NCBI RefSeq assembly: GCF_006569205.1
Contig: NZ_VIGD01000005.1
Location: 62,001 to 126,000 of the forward strand
Reading direction: 5' to 3'
From: Ureibacillus terrenus
GTDB lineage: Bacteria > Bacillota > Bacilli > Bacillales_A > Planococcaceae
Length of the DNA stretch: 64,000 nt
Below the pieces are notes generated by a model. The model was not told where the DNA came from, made no database searches, and saw only the letters and a program-made list of their open reading frames with translations. Within the stretch, counting starts at the first letter, position 1, and every line of letters begins with the position of its first letter. This document shows, piece after piece, positions 27,195-35,864 of this stretch. Position numbers and translations under genes: made by a program.

Positions 27195-27746
27195 CTATCG
27201 ATACTGAATAATTAAATGTAAAGTCGTTACCCCATCTGTCGGATTTTCATATTGGTGAGGTTGATTGGCAGAGAAAACAAGGGTTTCCCCTTCCTTTAGA
27301 CGTTCCCTCAATTCCCCGCATTGGACAACAGCTTGTCCTTCGATGACCGTAACCGTTTCCTCCACTCCATCGGTATGGGATTCGCTTTTATGTACCACCC
27401 CTGGGTCCATTTCAATTTTGTAAAATTCCCAGCCCCGTTCCGGGTCATAAGGGATGATGGAATAGACGCGATATTTTCCATCTTCTTCGGAAACATATGT
27501 CGAAGGATCGACACGATATTTTTGAAAAAGGGTCTTCGGCGGCTGCAAAAGGGATGAAAAGGAGATTTTCAGCCCCGCGGCAATCTTCCATAAGGTGGAA
27601 ACGGTCGGATTCGCTTCCCCCTTCTCAATTTGGGCAAGCTGAGCCTTGCTTACATTAGTAGCTTTTGCTACATCATCCAAACTTAAACTCCGCTCTTTCC
27701 GAATTTTTTTCAATTGCAGTCCAATATTCCGATTCATTTGTTCCAT
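27195..27746 (-). CDS. XRE-type transcription regulator with C-terminal cupin domain
   Basis: A 183-aa regulator from the ATG at 27746 (GGTGG eight bases upstream). An N-terminal HTH_3 occupies about residues 7-60 (LKKIRKERSLSLDDVAKATN, then VSKAQLAQIEKGEANPTVS). A C-terminal cupin (about 110-180) has metal-site-like residues in HKSESHTDGVEE and NQPHQYEN. Such proteins sense small metabolites and control adjacent catabolic or transport genes. It is divergent from azlCD with a palindrome in the spacer, which suggests that it represses itself, azlCD or both. Confidence 0.85.
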   Translation of the reverse strand: MEQMNRNIGLQLKKIRKERSLSLDDVAKATNVSKAQLAQIEKGEANPTVSTLWKIAAGLKISFSSLLQPPKTLFQKYRVDPSTYVSEEDGKYRVYSIIPYDPERGWEFYKIEMDPGVVHKSESHTDGVEETVTVIEGQAVVQCGELRERLKEGETLVFSANQPHQYENPTDGVTTLHLIIQYR

Positions 27747-27762
27747 TTTTTGTTCCACCCTA

Positions 27763-27782
27763 TTGTCTATTTTAAAAGACAA
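27763..27782. promoter_or_regulatory. 20-bp palindrome upstream of the XRE-cupin gene
   Basis: TTGTCT and AGACAA half-sites, spaced by eight A/T bases, lie 17 bp before the regulator's start codon. They adjoin an A/T-rich promoter-like stretch (TATACT/TATAAA) at about 27786-27800. Its position suits an autoregulatory operator. Confidence 0.5.
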
Positions 27783-28015
27783 ATGTATACTATATAAAAC
27801 ACAGTGAGGCATACTGACAATTCTATTATATACGCTCTTAACATTAATTGGTAATCTCAGGTCCCGGATTAATAAAAATTTTATTTCTTATAGTACACAT
27901 ACAAATTTTTTTACAGTGACGTGAAAGTGTTCATAAAGTTGCATGTCATCAAATCACAATCTTGCCGGTTTGTGTTATGAAAAATAATTTTTGGCTGTAA
28001 AGGGGTGGTTGTGGG

Positions 28016-28750
28016 GTGACAACGGAAGCAAAAGAATTTAAGAAGATGAGGGAAACGTCTGCCGGCGACTCCTTTTTCCAGGGGGTGAAAGACTGCATTC
28101 CGACTTTGCTGGGTTACATCAGCATCGGTTTTGCCTTTGGCGTCGTGGGAATCGCTTCGAAGCTGTCCATTCTGGAAATCTTTCTGCTTTCCGCCTTGGT
28201 CTATGCCGGGAGCGCCCAGTTCATTTTTGCCGGATTGTACGTGGCCGGGGCACCGATGTCCGTCATCATCATTACCACTTTCATCGTCAATCTGAGACAT
28301 TTCCTGATGTCCTTGACGGTTGCCCCGTACTTCACCCGCTATTCCGCTTTGCGCAACGTCGGCTTCGGCTCCCTTTTGACGGATGAAACCTTCGGGGTGG
28401 CGGTAACGAAAGCGGGCAGGGACAAACAGCTTGGCGGCCGCTGGATGGACGGATTGAATCTCACCGCCTACCTGACATGGATTGCAGCCTGTGTTGTGGG
28501 CGGGCTCGTCGGAAACTGGATTCCAAATCCGGACCGGTGGGGCCTTGATTACGCCCTGGTGGCGATGTTTATTGCCCTGCTGGTGCTGAACTTGGCGAAT
28601 ACAACAAAGGATAGGCTCAAGCTTTCCTTAAAACTGATCGGCTATGTGTTCGCCATATTATACATTCTTTCCTATTTCATGCCCGGCCATTTGGCGGTGC
28701 TTTTATCAACGATCATCGCGGCGACGATCGGGGTGATTTCGGAAAAATGA
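28016..28750 (+). CDS. azlC: AzlC-family branched-chain amino acid exporter, large subunit
   Basis: A 244-aa membrane protein starting at GTG 28016, preceded by AAAGGGGTGG. The AzlC signature spans DCIPTLLGYISIGFAFG and LLSALVYAGSAQF, with NLRHFLMSL and LLTDETFGVA further on. About seven hydrophobic segments are visible. With the small AzlD subunit it exports branched-chain amino acids or analogues. The last bases overlap the azlD start (ATGA). It is transcribed away from the XRE-cupin regulator. Confidence 0.88.
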   Translation: MTTEAKEFKKMRETSAGDSFFQGVKDCIPTLLGYISIGFAFGVVGIASKLSILEIFLLSALVYAGSAQFIFAGLYVAGAPMSVIIITTFIVNLRHFLMSLTVAPYFTRYSALRNVGFGSLLTDETFGVAVTKAGRDKQLGGRWMDGLNLTAYLTWIAACVVGGLVGNWIPNPDRWGLDYALVAMFIALLVLNLANTTKDRLKLSLKLIGYVFAILYILSYFMPGHLAVLLSTIIAATIGVISEK

Positions 28751-29070
28751 CGACAACGTTATCGATGTTTTTATTGATATTGGGATGCGCCCTTGTGACA
28801 TGGCTGCCCCGCGTCATCCCGTTCATTTTGGTCCGGAATATCGAGTTGCCGAAAGTGGTGCTGAGATGGCTGCAATTTATCCCTGTCTGCATTTTGAGCT
28901 CCCTCGTCTTTCAATCATTGCTGGATGCGGAAGGGAAGTTCGTCTCATTGAACCTGGAAAATACCGTTGCCTTTGTGCCGACATTGCTCGTGGCAATCTG
29001 GACAAAAAGCTTATCGAAAACTGTAATCGTCGGGGTGTTGACGGTCGCCCTTTTGCGGAATTTCTTTTAA
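28747..29070 (+). CDS. azlD: AzlD-family branched-chain amino acid exporter, small subunit
   Basis: A 107-aa membrane protein with four hydrophobic segments. The AzlD signature CALVTWLPRVIPFILVRN lies at about residues 14-31, followed by VVLRWLQFIPVCILSSLVFQSLL. It starts within the azlC stop, giving coupled 1:1 synthesis of the two exporter subunits. Confidence 0.88.
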   Translation: MTTTLSMFLLILGCALVTWLPRVIPFILVRNIELPKVVLRWLQFIPVCILSSLVFQSLLDAEGKFVSLNLENTVAFVPTLLVAIWTKSLSKTVIVGVLTVALLRNFF

Positions 29071-29142
29071 AGATATCGGATTTTGGATAATCTGCGCCGA
29101 TTTATTGGGAATTGTATGACATTTCATGGAATCTTCATGTCA

Positions 29143-29190
29143 TAAAAAAAGGCTTCATTCTTTGAAAGGGGAATGAAGCCTCTTTCTTTT
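29143..29190. terminator. Bidirectional terminator between azlD and minJ
   Basis: AGGCTTCATTC and its complement (11-bp stem, 10-nt loop), flanked by seven A on the 5' side and CTTTCTTTT on the 3' side. Confidence 0.88.
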
Positions 29191-29191
29191 G

Positions 29192-30361
29192 TTATGAATC
29201 GATGACCAGCAAGCCGATGCGGTAGTGGTCTTTGCTGTGCACCACATGCTGGGTCAAACGCAATTCATTGTGATGGTTCAACACTTCCAATTTGCAGTGG
29301 GCCGCATTGATTTGAAGCGCTTGATACAACTCCAATTCATTATGCACTTCCATGCCGTTTACTTTGCGGATAATTTCCCCCGCTTGCAGCCCCATTTTTT
29401 CCGCAGGCGAATTCGGCAAAACCGCTGCAATCATCACGCCATTCGGTCTGGCAGAAACAGCATAAACGTCTTTGCGCTCACGAACTTTGAAAATATACGA
29501 AATCATTAAACGGGCCAATGCGCCGGCAAAAACGGCCACCACCGCCGCAAGGGGGTAAAAATATCCGGCAAGCCCCCCCACAAGGACTACTTCGCCTAAA
29601 ATGAGCACCGCCCTTGAAAGTTTAGGATATATGTATAACGGCAAAGAACGTCTCGTTTTTTGCTGAAACCCGATGACAAACGGGAATAGTACAAGGGCGA
29701 ATTGCTGGCTGTTCAATGAAAACAGCGGCCACCATGGGAAATAAGCATCGATTGCTTCGCCCGGCACAACGAAAAAGATGGGCAACAGCCACAGCTTTTT
29801 CGTAAAGAAAGCGACGCCATGCATGCCGCGCTTGGACTTCTCGATAATCGGCGAAGCGTAATGCAGCCCGTATTTCTTGATAAGACGGCTTTCCGCAATC
29901 AACAACAATCCCGCCACCAATGCGCTTGTAACGGCAGCCCCTTCAAGGACGTCCACGCCATGAATGGACAATCCCGGCAGTTCGAATGACCATTGTTGGA
30001 AATCCATCACCATCAAGGAAGCAAGACTCAGTCCTATGAGAACAATAGGTGACAGCAAATGAAAATTATAGAGAATCATTCCCAGGATGCCGAAAACTGC
30101 CACAAAGAATAGCAATTCAACGGATTGGGTCAATCCAAAAACCAAAGTGACAAGAGAGATGGCAAGCGATAACCAAATCCCTTCCTTTACGAGGCCCGCC
30201 AATTCCGACCAGCCCCATAAAATGCGTATGTTAAAATGCTTTCTTTCTCTCTTGACGCGGACATATCCCAGAAAAATCGTCATGATGATTGCAAAATACA
30301 GTAGCGGATTTAAAAACATTCTGCCGATCGCCTTTAACAGTTCCAATAAAATCTCTACCAT
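29192..30361 (-). CDS. minJ: MinJ-like cell-division topology protein with PDZ domain
   Basis: A 389-aa protein from the ATG at 30361 (GGCGGTGGAAG upstream). An open frame continues back to 30559 but has no ribosome binding site. It has seven or eight TM segments (about 15-290) and a C-terminal cytoplasmic PDZ domain (NGVMIAAVLPNSPAEKMG, then GEIIRKVNGMEV). Length and layout match B. subtilis MinJ (SwrAB), the bridge between DivIVA and MinCD that also affects swarming. It lies downstream of ctpB, as in B. subtilis, behind an unusually long leader. Confidence 0.85.
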   Translation of the reverse strand: MVEILLELLKAIGRMFLNPLLYFAIIMTIFLGYVRVKRERKHFNIRILWGWSELAGLVKEGIWLSLAISLVTLVFGLTQSVELLFFVAVFGILGMILYNFHLLSPIVLIGLSLASLMVMDFQQWSFELPGLSIHGVDVLEGAAVTSALVAGLLLIAESRLIKKYGLHYASPIIEKSKRGMHGVAFFTKKLWLLPIFFVVPGEAIDAYFPWWPLFSLNSQQFALVLFPFVIGFQQKTRRSLPLYIYPKLSRAVLILGEVVLVGGLAGYFYPLAAVVAVFAGALARLMISYIFKVRERKDVYAVSARPNGVMIAAVLPNSPAEKMGLQAGEIIRKVNGMEVHNELELYQALQINAAHCKLEVLNHHNELRLTQHVVHSKDHYRIGLLVIDS

Positions 30362-30611
30362 TCTTCCACCGCCGTTTCCTACTACACTGCTATTGTTTAT
30401 TTTATCAAAGTAATAAATATTTGCGTAGGGGGAATCTGGAAAATTATTAAAGAAGGGGCCGATCCGAAAAAAGGTGACGCCTGGGACATCATTTCGAGGT
30501 TCCCCCTTTATGGCTCCCTCACCCGCTTTAGCCGCAGATGCAATTTCGGCGAGGGACATGTTTCGGCCATGGCAGGAGCAAAGAATCGGAATAGTGAAAT
30601 GATTAAAACGA
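30362..30611 (-). other. Long GC-rich leader with nested inverted repeats upstream of minJ
   Basis: A 250-bp stretch between the ctpB terminator and minJ. On the minus strand there are several nested complementary pairs: GGTGA...TCACC enclosing GGGA...TCCC; GGGGGAA paired with a distal TTCCCCC; and CCGAAA paired with TTTCGG. It matches no riboswitch class that I can identify with confidence. One minus-strand frame stays open into minJ but lacks a start signal. Confidence 0.4.
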
Positions 30612-30646
30612 AGGTGTCCAGAATATTTTCGGTTTTCTGGACACCT
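30612..30646 (-). terminator. Terminator of ctpB
   Basis: AGGTGTCCAGAA and its complement form a 12-bp stem, followed on the minus strand by TTCGTTTTA. Confidence 0.75.
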
Positions 30647-30679
30647 CTTTCCGGACCGTCTCCGCTTTCTGCAATCCCG

Positions 30680-32119
30680 CTAAATATCCCCATTGATTTT
30701 ATGCAGCATCACGTTCAATCCCATTTTCAGCTGCACATCATGTTCCATATCTTCCTTAAATTGAACCACTTGGTCGCGGATGCTGGCGAAAAACTCGTCA
30801 TCCATATGTCTTCCGTTCCCCAAATCATGCTTTTCCCGATAGGAAGCCACCGCTTCCGCCGTTTCTTCATCGTAGAATCCATCCGTTCTGGAAACATCGT
30901 ATCCCAAACCGCTCAACACCTTTTGGACATAGGCAATTTCTTCGCCAAAATCGCCTTCCGCAAATTCCCCCCGGAGCGGCACGATTTCCATCGCAAACAA
31001 TGGATGCTGCTCCACCTCAATATCCGATTTGATCCCTTTGCCATGAATCCATTCCCGGTCAGGAGTCAGCCATTTATTCGTCGATAGCTTCAGTTCTCCT
31101 CCATTATTCAAATCGTATGTTTCCTGCACCGTTCCTTTTCCGAAACTTGTCAACCCCACGATGATGGCCCTCTTCCAGCTTTTCAGCGCCCCCACCATCA
31201 CTTCGCTTGCCGATGCGCTTCCTTCATTTTGAAGTACGACCAGCGGCACCTGCTTCATTTTCTTCAAATAGTTTTCATCTGCATCCAGTTTTGCGGTTTT
31301 GACGGCCTCCATTGTTCCTTCCGCATTCTGCATATAGGCAAAAACTTTTCCTTCCTTGCCGATGCTGCTAACAACGCCTGCGACGCTATGTAAATAACCT
31401 CCGGGATTATCGCGCAAATCGATGATGATGCCGTCTGCCTTTTCCGATAATAGCCGCTCTGTCGCTTCCACCCATTCTTCCACCGTATCTTCCCCAAACA
31501 TGGAGATGGATACATAGCCAATTTTCTTGTCATCTGCCGGGATCATTTTCCAAGTCACGGTCTGGTTATCAATTTTTGCCCGTTCCACCGTGACCTTGAT
31601 ATGCCTGTCTGTGCTTGGCCGATATAAAACGATCGTCACTTTTTCACCGGCTTTTCCTTGAATCAATTGGAGCAGCTCGCCCATCGTTTTGCCCTCCAAA
31701 CGGACGCCATCCACTTCCACGATTTCGTCAAACGGGCGGATTCCCGCTTTTTCGGCGGGCGAATTTTTCACTGGAGAGACCACGATAAACCGGCCGTCCT
31801 TCTCCGTGATTTCAACGCCGATGCCGACTCTCTCCCCCGCCAACGATTGCCGGTGAATGGCCGCTTCTTTTTCCGTATAGTACGTGCTGTACGGATCTTT
31901 GATCGCCTCCGTCATGCCTCTCAATGCGCCTTCAATCAGCTCTTCATCTTTTGTATCAAATACGGATTTTTCTTTGATGAGGGTGAATGCCTGGTCAATG
32001 ACAGGAATGTCGCTTCCTTTTCCAACCCTTTCCGGCTTCTTCATATACGTCCAATACACGGCCATTGCAGCCAAAATACAAATCAAGCCCAAAATGAAAA
32101 AAAATCGTCTCTTTCGCAC
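30680..32119 (-). CDS. ctpB: Carboxy-terminal processing protease (S41), CtpB-like
   Basis: A 479-aa protein with an N-terminal TM anchor (about 7-24), a PDZ domain (about 85-175: GERVGIGVEITEKDG, then SPAEKAGIRPFDEI), an S41 protease core with catalytic Ser in GSASASEVM and catalytic Lys in TSFGKGTVQ, and a C-terminal peptidoglycan-binding-1 domain (about 390-445). In B. subtilis CtpB cleaves SpoIVFA to activate pro-sigma-K processing in sporulation; that role is assumed by homology. The start is GTG at 32119. The gene order with minJ matches B. subtilis. Confidence 0.9.
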   Translation of the reverse strand: MRKRRFFFILGLICILAAMAVYWTYMKKPERVGKGSDIPVIDQAFTLIKEKSVFDTKDEELIEGALRGMTEAIKDPYSTYYTEKEAAIHRQSLAGERVGIGVEITEKDGRFIVVSPVKNSPAEKAGIRPFDEIVEVDGVRLEGKTMGELLQLIQGKAGEKVTIVLYRPSTDRHIKVTVERAKIDNQTVTWKMIPADDKKIGYVSISMFGEDTVEEWVEATERLLSEKADGIIIDLRDNPGGYLHSVAGVVSSIGKEGKVFAYMQNAEGTMEAVKTAKLDADENYLKKMKQVPLVVLQNEGSASASEVMVGALKSWKRAIIVGLTSFGKGTVQETYDLNNGGELKLSTNKWLTPDREWIHGKGIKSDIEVEQHPLFAMEIVPLRGEFAEGDFGEEIAYVQKVLSGLGYDVSRTDGFYDEETAEAVASYREKHDLGNGRHMDDEFFASIRDQVVQFKEDMEHDVQLKMGLNVMLHKINGDI

Positions 32120-32192
32120 TAATTAACTATCCCCCTCTCGTTCAATGTATGTTTGAACAAGCGGGGATAACACATGCGAAAGAGCGATTTTT

Positions 32193-32777
32193 TTACTCTA
32201 AATTTGTCACATAACCGCGCAATGTATCCAAATCCAGCGGCCCTAATATCTGCTTTTCAACTTCTCCCTTTGTATTGATCATAAACGTCGAAGGGATGGT
32301 ATAGACTTTGTACGTTTCCATCAATTCTTCATCTTCCATTAACAGAACCGGGAACGTGACACCAAAACTCTCCACAAAGTTTTCCACGTTGCTTAACCGG
32401 TCCCTGAATGTAAGATTTACCGCCACAATTTCCGCATTGTCCTCTTTTGCGTATTTTTCATAATAATCCTGGAAATGCGGCATTTCGTCTTTGCAAGGCG
32501 GGCACCACGTCGCCCAGAAGTTCAACACCACTTTCTTCCCTTTTAAATCCGAAAGGGTCACGGTTTTCCCATCCAATGTCTCCAACGTAAAATCCGGCGC
32601 CGGCTTTCCTAACCCCACACTTTGGGGGCTGTCCGCCTTCACTTCATACCCCGGCACATCATCGTCAAGGGTATTCTGATTTTTTTGCAGTTGCTGATAA
32701 ATAAACGTGCCTGCCGCAACGGCCACCAATACTATGACAATGATTGCTCCAAACGCTTTCTTCTTTCGGCTGTTCAT
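32193..32777 (-). CDS. Membrane-anchored thioredoxin-like (ResA/TlpA-type) protein
   Basis: A 194-aa protein starting at ATG 32777 with GGAGG six bases upstream. An N-terminal TM anchor (about 8-28) puts the thioredoxin fold outside. The redox motif WCPPC has cysteines at residues 92 and 95, and the cis-proline is in YTIPSTF. Such proteins reduce or isomerise extracytoplasmic disulfides, for example for cytochrome c maturation (ResA) or sporulation (StoA). Which of these applies is not clear. It is followed by ctpB after 73 bp with no terminator, so it may be co-transcribed. Confidence 0.82.
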   Translation of the reverse strand: MNSRKKKAFGAIIVIVLVAVAAGTFIYQQLQKNQNTLDDDVPGYEVKADSPQSVGLGKPAPDFTLETLDGKTVTLSDLKGKKVVLNFWATWCPPCKDEMPHFQDYYEKYAKEDNAEIVAVNLTFRDRLSNVENFVESFGVTFPVLLMEDEELMETYKVYTIPSTFMINTKGEVEKQILGPLDLDTLRGYVTNLE

Positions 32778-32821
32778 TGAAAACCTCCAGATTTCTTCAT
32801 TCAAACAATAAAAACCGTTCA

Positions 32822-32849
32822 ATTATAGAATACCACAAAACCGGAACAA
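32822..32849 (-). promoter_or_regulatory. Sigma-A promoter for the thioredoxin-like gene
   Basis: On the minus strand, TTGTTC (32844-32849) and TATAAT (32822-32827) are 16 bp apart, about 45 bp before the start codon. Confidence 0.5.
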
Positions 32850-32942
32850 TCAAGGTTGATAAACTATGGCGAGATTTTGAAGAAAATGAAAAATAAATTT
32901 TTCAATTTCTTCATAAAGTATTTTGCTTTGAAACAAAAATAA

Positions 32943-32976
32943 AAGCTGCCCGGAAATTCTGCTTTCCAAGCAGCTT
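32943..32976 (-). terminator. Terminator of the ftsE-ftsX-LytM operon
   Basis: AAGCTGC and GCAGCTT enclose an inner GGAA/TTCC pair. The minus strand then reads GCTTTTATTTTTG. Confidence 0.8.
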
Positions 32977-32985
32977 GATTCCCCA

Positions 32986-34212
32986 TTATAGCGAAATGTA
33001 GTTCAATGGGTTCTGCACGCCGGCTTTTTGTCCTCTCCATGTTCCAATGTGCACTTCAAAGTGCAAGTGAGGACCTGTGGCACGGCCGGTTTGTCCCATT
33101 TCGGCAATTTTTTGTCCTTGTTTTACCGTTTGTCCGACACTGACATTAAAGGATCTCAAATGTGCATATAATGTAGTATAAATTTGGCCGTTGATATTGT
33201 GCGTAATCATTACGACATTTCCGTAAGTGCTGAGCGGCGCTGCGTAAGTCACGACACCATCGGCAGATGCGACAATTGCCGTTCCCGGTCTGTTCGCCAA
33301 GTCAATGCCATAGTGGAATTCAGGGCCATTGCCCAAATTTCGCCATCCATAGCCGCTCGTCAATCTTCCGTTTGTCGGTTTCATAAATCCGCTTGTTGAA
33401 ACCGGCAATTTGCCGGATGACTGGGCTTTGCTTAAATGTTGTCTTTGAAGTTCGGCGATTTGGTTTTCCAAGTCTTTGCTGATGGCCAGATACTCGGAAT
33501 ATTGTTTTTCCAATAATTTTTTCTCACTTAACAGTTTTTGCTGTTCTTTTTCAAGCTCGGCCATCAATCGATTTTTTTCTTGTTTCTGAGAGTTTAAGGA
33601 AGCTTTCAAGTTTTCAAGTTGCGCTTGTTTTTCTTCCAATTTGCGTTTTGTATTTTCCAAAACGGTTTTTTGTTCTTCCAATTTTTGTTGGTCATTCTTT
33701 TGGTCGCGGATGATTTGGCGGTCCGCTTCGATCAATGTATTGACCGCAGAGAAACGGTCGATAAAATCTACGAAACTATTGGCGCCAAGCAGCACATCCA
33801 AAAATGTGACAGTCCCGCTTGCCTGCAGCGCACGTGCGCGTTCTTCCAACAATGCATTGCGCTCATCGATTTTCTTTTGAAGTTCATCAATTTGGGCTTT
33901 CACCTTTGTAATTTTGTCATTTGCTTGTCCAATCTCTTTTTCTACTTGCCGGATTTCCCCATTTGTTTTCGAAATTTGGGTCACAATCTGGTCAACTTGG
34001 GCAAGCAGTTGCTGCTGTTTGGATTGATTGGATTTGATTTCGCTTGATTTTTGGCTGATTTGGCTGTTCAATTGTTTTTTCTGCTGTTCGACTTGCTGCT
34101 GTTTGCCTTTTAATTCGGAAATGCTTGCAGCGGATGCAGCAGGTATTTGGACGAAAAGCAGTACAGCGATGATTGCTGCCAATAGTTTAAAATGTCGTTT
34201 CAAAAAATTCAC
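32986..34212 (-). CDS. EnvC-like murein hydrolase activator / M23 peptidase with coiled coil
   Basis: A 408-aa exported protein if started at GTG 34212 (AAGGAGG 12 bases upstream). The signal peptide ends near ASAAS at residue 31. A long coiled coil (about 32-280, rich in Q/K/E heptads) leads into a C-terminal LytM/M23 domain (about 300-405) that retains metal ligands in HYGIDLA and HLHFEVH. The N-terminal part resembles CwlO/PcsB and the fold as a whole EnvC. It is directly downstream of ftsEX, so it is the probable extracellular effector gated by FtsEX. Retained ligands suggest it may itself cleave cross-links. Confidence 0.88.
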   Translation of the reverse strand: MNFLKRHFKLLAAIIAVLLFVQIPAASAASISELKGKQQQVEQQKKQLNSQISQKSSEIKSNQSKQQQLLAQVDQIVTQISKTNGEIRQVEKEIGQANDKITKVKAQIDELQKKIDERNALLEERARALQASGTVTFLDVLLGANSFVDFIDRFSAVNTLIEADRQIIRDQKNDQQKLEEQKTVLENTKRKLEEKQAQLENLKASLNSQKQEKNRLMAELEKEQQKLLSEKKLLEKQYSEYLAISKDLENQIAELQRQHLSKAQSSGKLPVSTSGFMKPTNGRLTSGYGWRNLGNGPEFHYGIDLANRPGTAIVASADGVVTYAAPLSTYGNVVMITHNINGQIYTTLYAHLRSFNVSVGQTVKQGQKIAEMGQTGRATGPHLHFEVHIGTWRGQKAGVQNPLNYISL

Positions 34213-34235
34213 TTTCCATTTGCGCCTCCTTGAGA

Positions 34236-35135
34236 TTAATAGACTCTTAGGAATTTCCTTACGGACATGAAGCTTCCCCACACTCCTATGAAAATGCCGA
34301 GTGCCAGCAAGATGAAATTCACTTGGAAAACAAGAGGAGTGACATCAAGCAGTTGCAACATTTCCCCTTTAATCCGCGGGGTCAAGTGGTTGTATACATA
34401 ATGGTAAACAATCGAAACAACGAAGATGGGAATGATCGATCCGAATAACCCGAGCCACAATCCTTCGAACAAAAATGGGGTGCGTACGAAGGAACTTGTC
34501 GCTCCTACCAGTTTCATGATTTCAATCTCATCCCTGCGTGCGGTAATCGTGATGCGGATTGTATTGTAAATCAAGAAAATCGCCGTGAACAAAAGGCCCA
34601 ATATCAGCACCAATCCAATATTCCGGCCGGTGTTTAAAAAGCTGAACAGATTTTTAACCTTTTCTTCACCGTAAATGACATCATATGTATTGTCCAATTT
34701 GTCGATTTTCTTCGCCAATTCCGCCGTTTGTTGAGGGTCTTTGGCCTTTACATATAGCACATTCCTCAAAGGATTGCTTTGTTCATATAAACTGAAATCT
34801 TCGCCGTAGTTCTCTATCAAAATCTTTAATTCTTCTTCCTTCGAAGAATATTTTACTTCCGCCACTTCCGGCAAACTTTTTACCTGCTTTATCAGCTTAT
34901 CTTCCGCTGCCTTCATTTTTTCCGGTTCATTGATAATATCAATCAACACACGGATTTCCACATCATTTTCGATGTTATCGGCGAAATGGTTCAGATTCAT
35001 CATGACCAACGCAAAGATGCCAACCAACAAAAGCGTCACCGTCACCGCACTGATGGAAGCCACCGACATCCATCCGTTCCGGCTCAGGCTCTTCAAACTC
35101 TCGCGAAAATGCCGCTGGAGGGTCCTATATTTCAT
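34236..35135 (-). CDS. ftsX: Cell division ABC transporter permease FtsX
   Basis: A 299-aa protein started at ATG 35135, preceded by a strong GGAGGTGAT. The N-terminus MKYRTLQRHFRESLKSLSRN is typical of Bacillales FtsX. TM1 (about 24-46) is followed by an extracellular PLD domain (about 50-165), then three further TM segments and a cytoplasmic end. FtsX passes the ATPase state of FtsE to extracellular wall hydrolases. It overlaps the ftsE stop by 11 bp. Confidence 0.93.
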   Translation of the reverse strand: MKYRTLQRHFRESLKSLSRNGWMSVASISAVTVTLLLVGIFALVMMNLNHFADNIENDVEIRVLIDIINEPEKMKAAEDKLIKQVKSLPEVAEVKYSSKEEELKILIENYGEDFSLYEQSNPLRNVLYVKAKDPQQTAELAKKIDKLDNTYDVIYGEEKVKNLFSFLNTGRNIGLVLILGLLFTAIFLIYNTIRITITARRDEIEIMKLVGATSSFVRTPFLFEGLWLGLFGSIIPIFVVSIVYHYVYNHLTPRIKGEMLQLLDVTPLVFQVNFILLALGIFIGVWGSFMSVRKFLRVY

Positions 35136-35811
35136 AGCCGTAATCACCTCCATCAACGTCTCTGACGATCATGCCGCCTTCAATGGCGATAACCCTCTTC
35201 CGGATTTTATTGACGATTTCCCGGTTATGGGTTGCCATTACAACGGTTGTTCCCAGCGCATTGATTTGCTCAAAAATTCTCATAATCTCCCAAGATGTTT
35301 CCGGGTCCAGGTTTCCGGTAGGCTCGTCCGCAATCACCACTTTCGGCATGTTGACGATGGAGCGCGCAATCGAAACCCGCTGCTGCTCACCCCCGGACAA
35401 CTCGTTCGGAAACATGCGAAGTTTATGCTTTAATCCGACCAACTCCAGCACTTCCAAAACCCGTTTTCTGATTTTCTTCGGCTGCTCTTCAATAACCTCC
35501 ATCGCAAAAGCGACATTTTCATAAACAGTCAATTTTGGAAGCAGCTTGAAGTCCTGGAATACAACGCCTAAATGTCTTCTGAAAAGCGGAACTTCCTTCC
35601 GTTTCAATTGGGCAGTATTAATTCCATTAATAATGACTTCCCCGGAAGTCGGTACTTCTTCCCGATACATCAATTTGATGAATGTTGACTTCCCGGCCCC
35701 GGAAGGACCAACGACATAAACAAACTCGCCTTGATTGATATCCACAGAAATACCGTTTACCGCTACCACACCATTTGGGTATTTTTTGTAAACCTCTTTC
35801 ATATGTATCAT
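35125..35811 (-). CDS. ftsE: Cell division ABC transporter ATPase FtsE
   Basis: A 228-aa ATPase from the ATG at 35811, where AAGGTGA is eight bases upstream; an in-frame GTG at 35823 is less well placed. It has a Walker A (GPSGAGKST), Q-loop (VVFQDFKLLP), signature (LSGGEQQR), Walker B (VVIADEPTGNLDP) and H-loop (ATHNREI). With FtsX it controls peptidoglycan hydrolases in elongation, division or sporulation. It is the first gene of the ftsE-ftsX-LytM operon. Confidence 0.94.
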   Translation of the reverse strand: MIHMKEVYKKYPNGVVAVNGISVDINQGEFVYVVGPSGAGKSTFIKLMYREEVPTSGEVIINGINTAQLKRKEVPLFRRHLGVVFQDFKLLPKLTVYENVAFAMEVIEEQPKKIRKRVLEVLELVGLKHKLRMFPNELSGGEQQRVSIARSIVNMPKVVIADEPTGNLDPETSWEIMRIFEQINALGTTVVMATHNREIVNKIRKRVIAIEGGMIVRDVDGGDYGYEI

Positions 35812-35855
35812 TAATAAACTCACCTTGATCTTGTTGTAGTAAACTCACAATTACT

Positions 35856-35864
35856 ATTATAGCA
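35856..35864 (-). promoter_or_regulatory. Extended -10 promoter of ftsEX operon
   Basis: TGCTATAAT on the minus strand, 45 bp before the ftsE start, with no clear -35. From 35865 to 36190 I see only AT-rich sequence and no convincing gene. Confidence 0.6.

Noticed and set aside
30362-30559. N-terminal extension of MinJ encoded by the open frame back to 30559
   Set aside because: No ribosome binding site, low-quality sequence, and the ATG at 30361 gives the normal family length and TM start.
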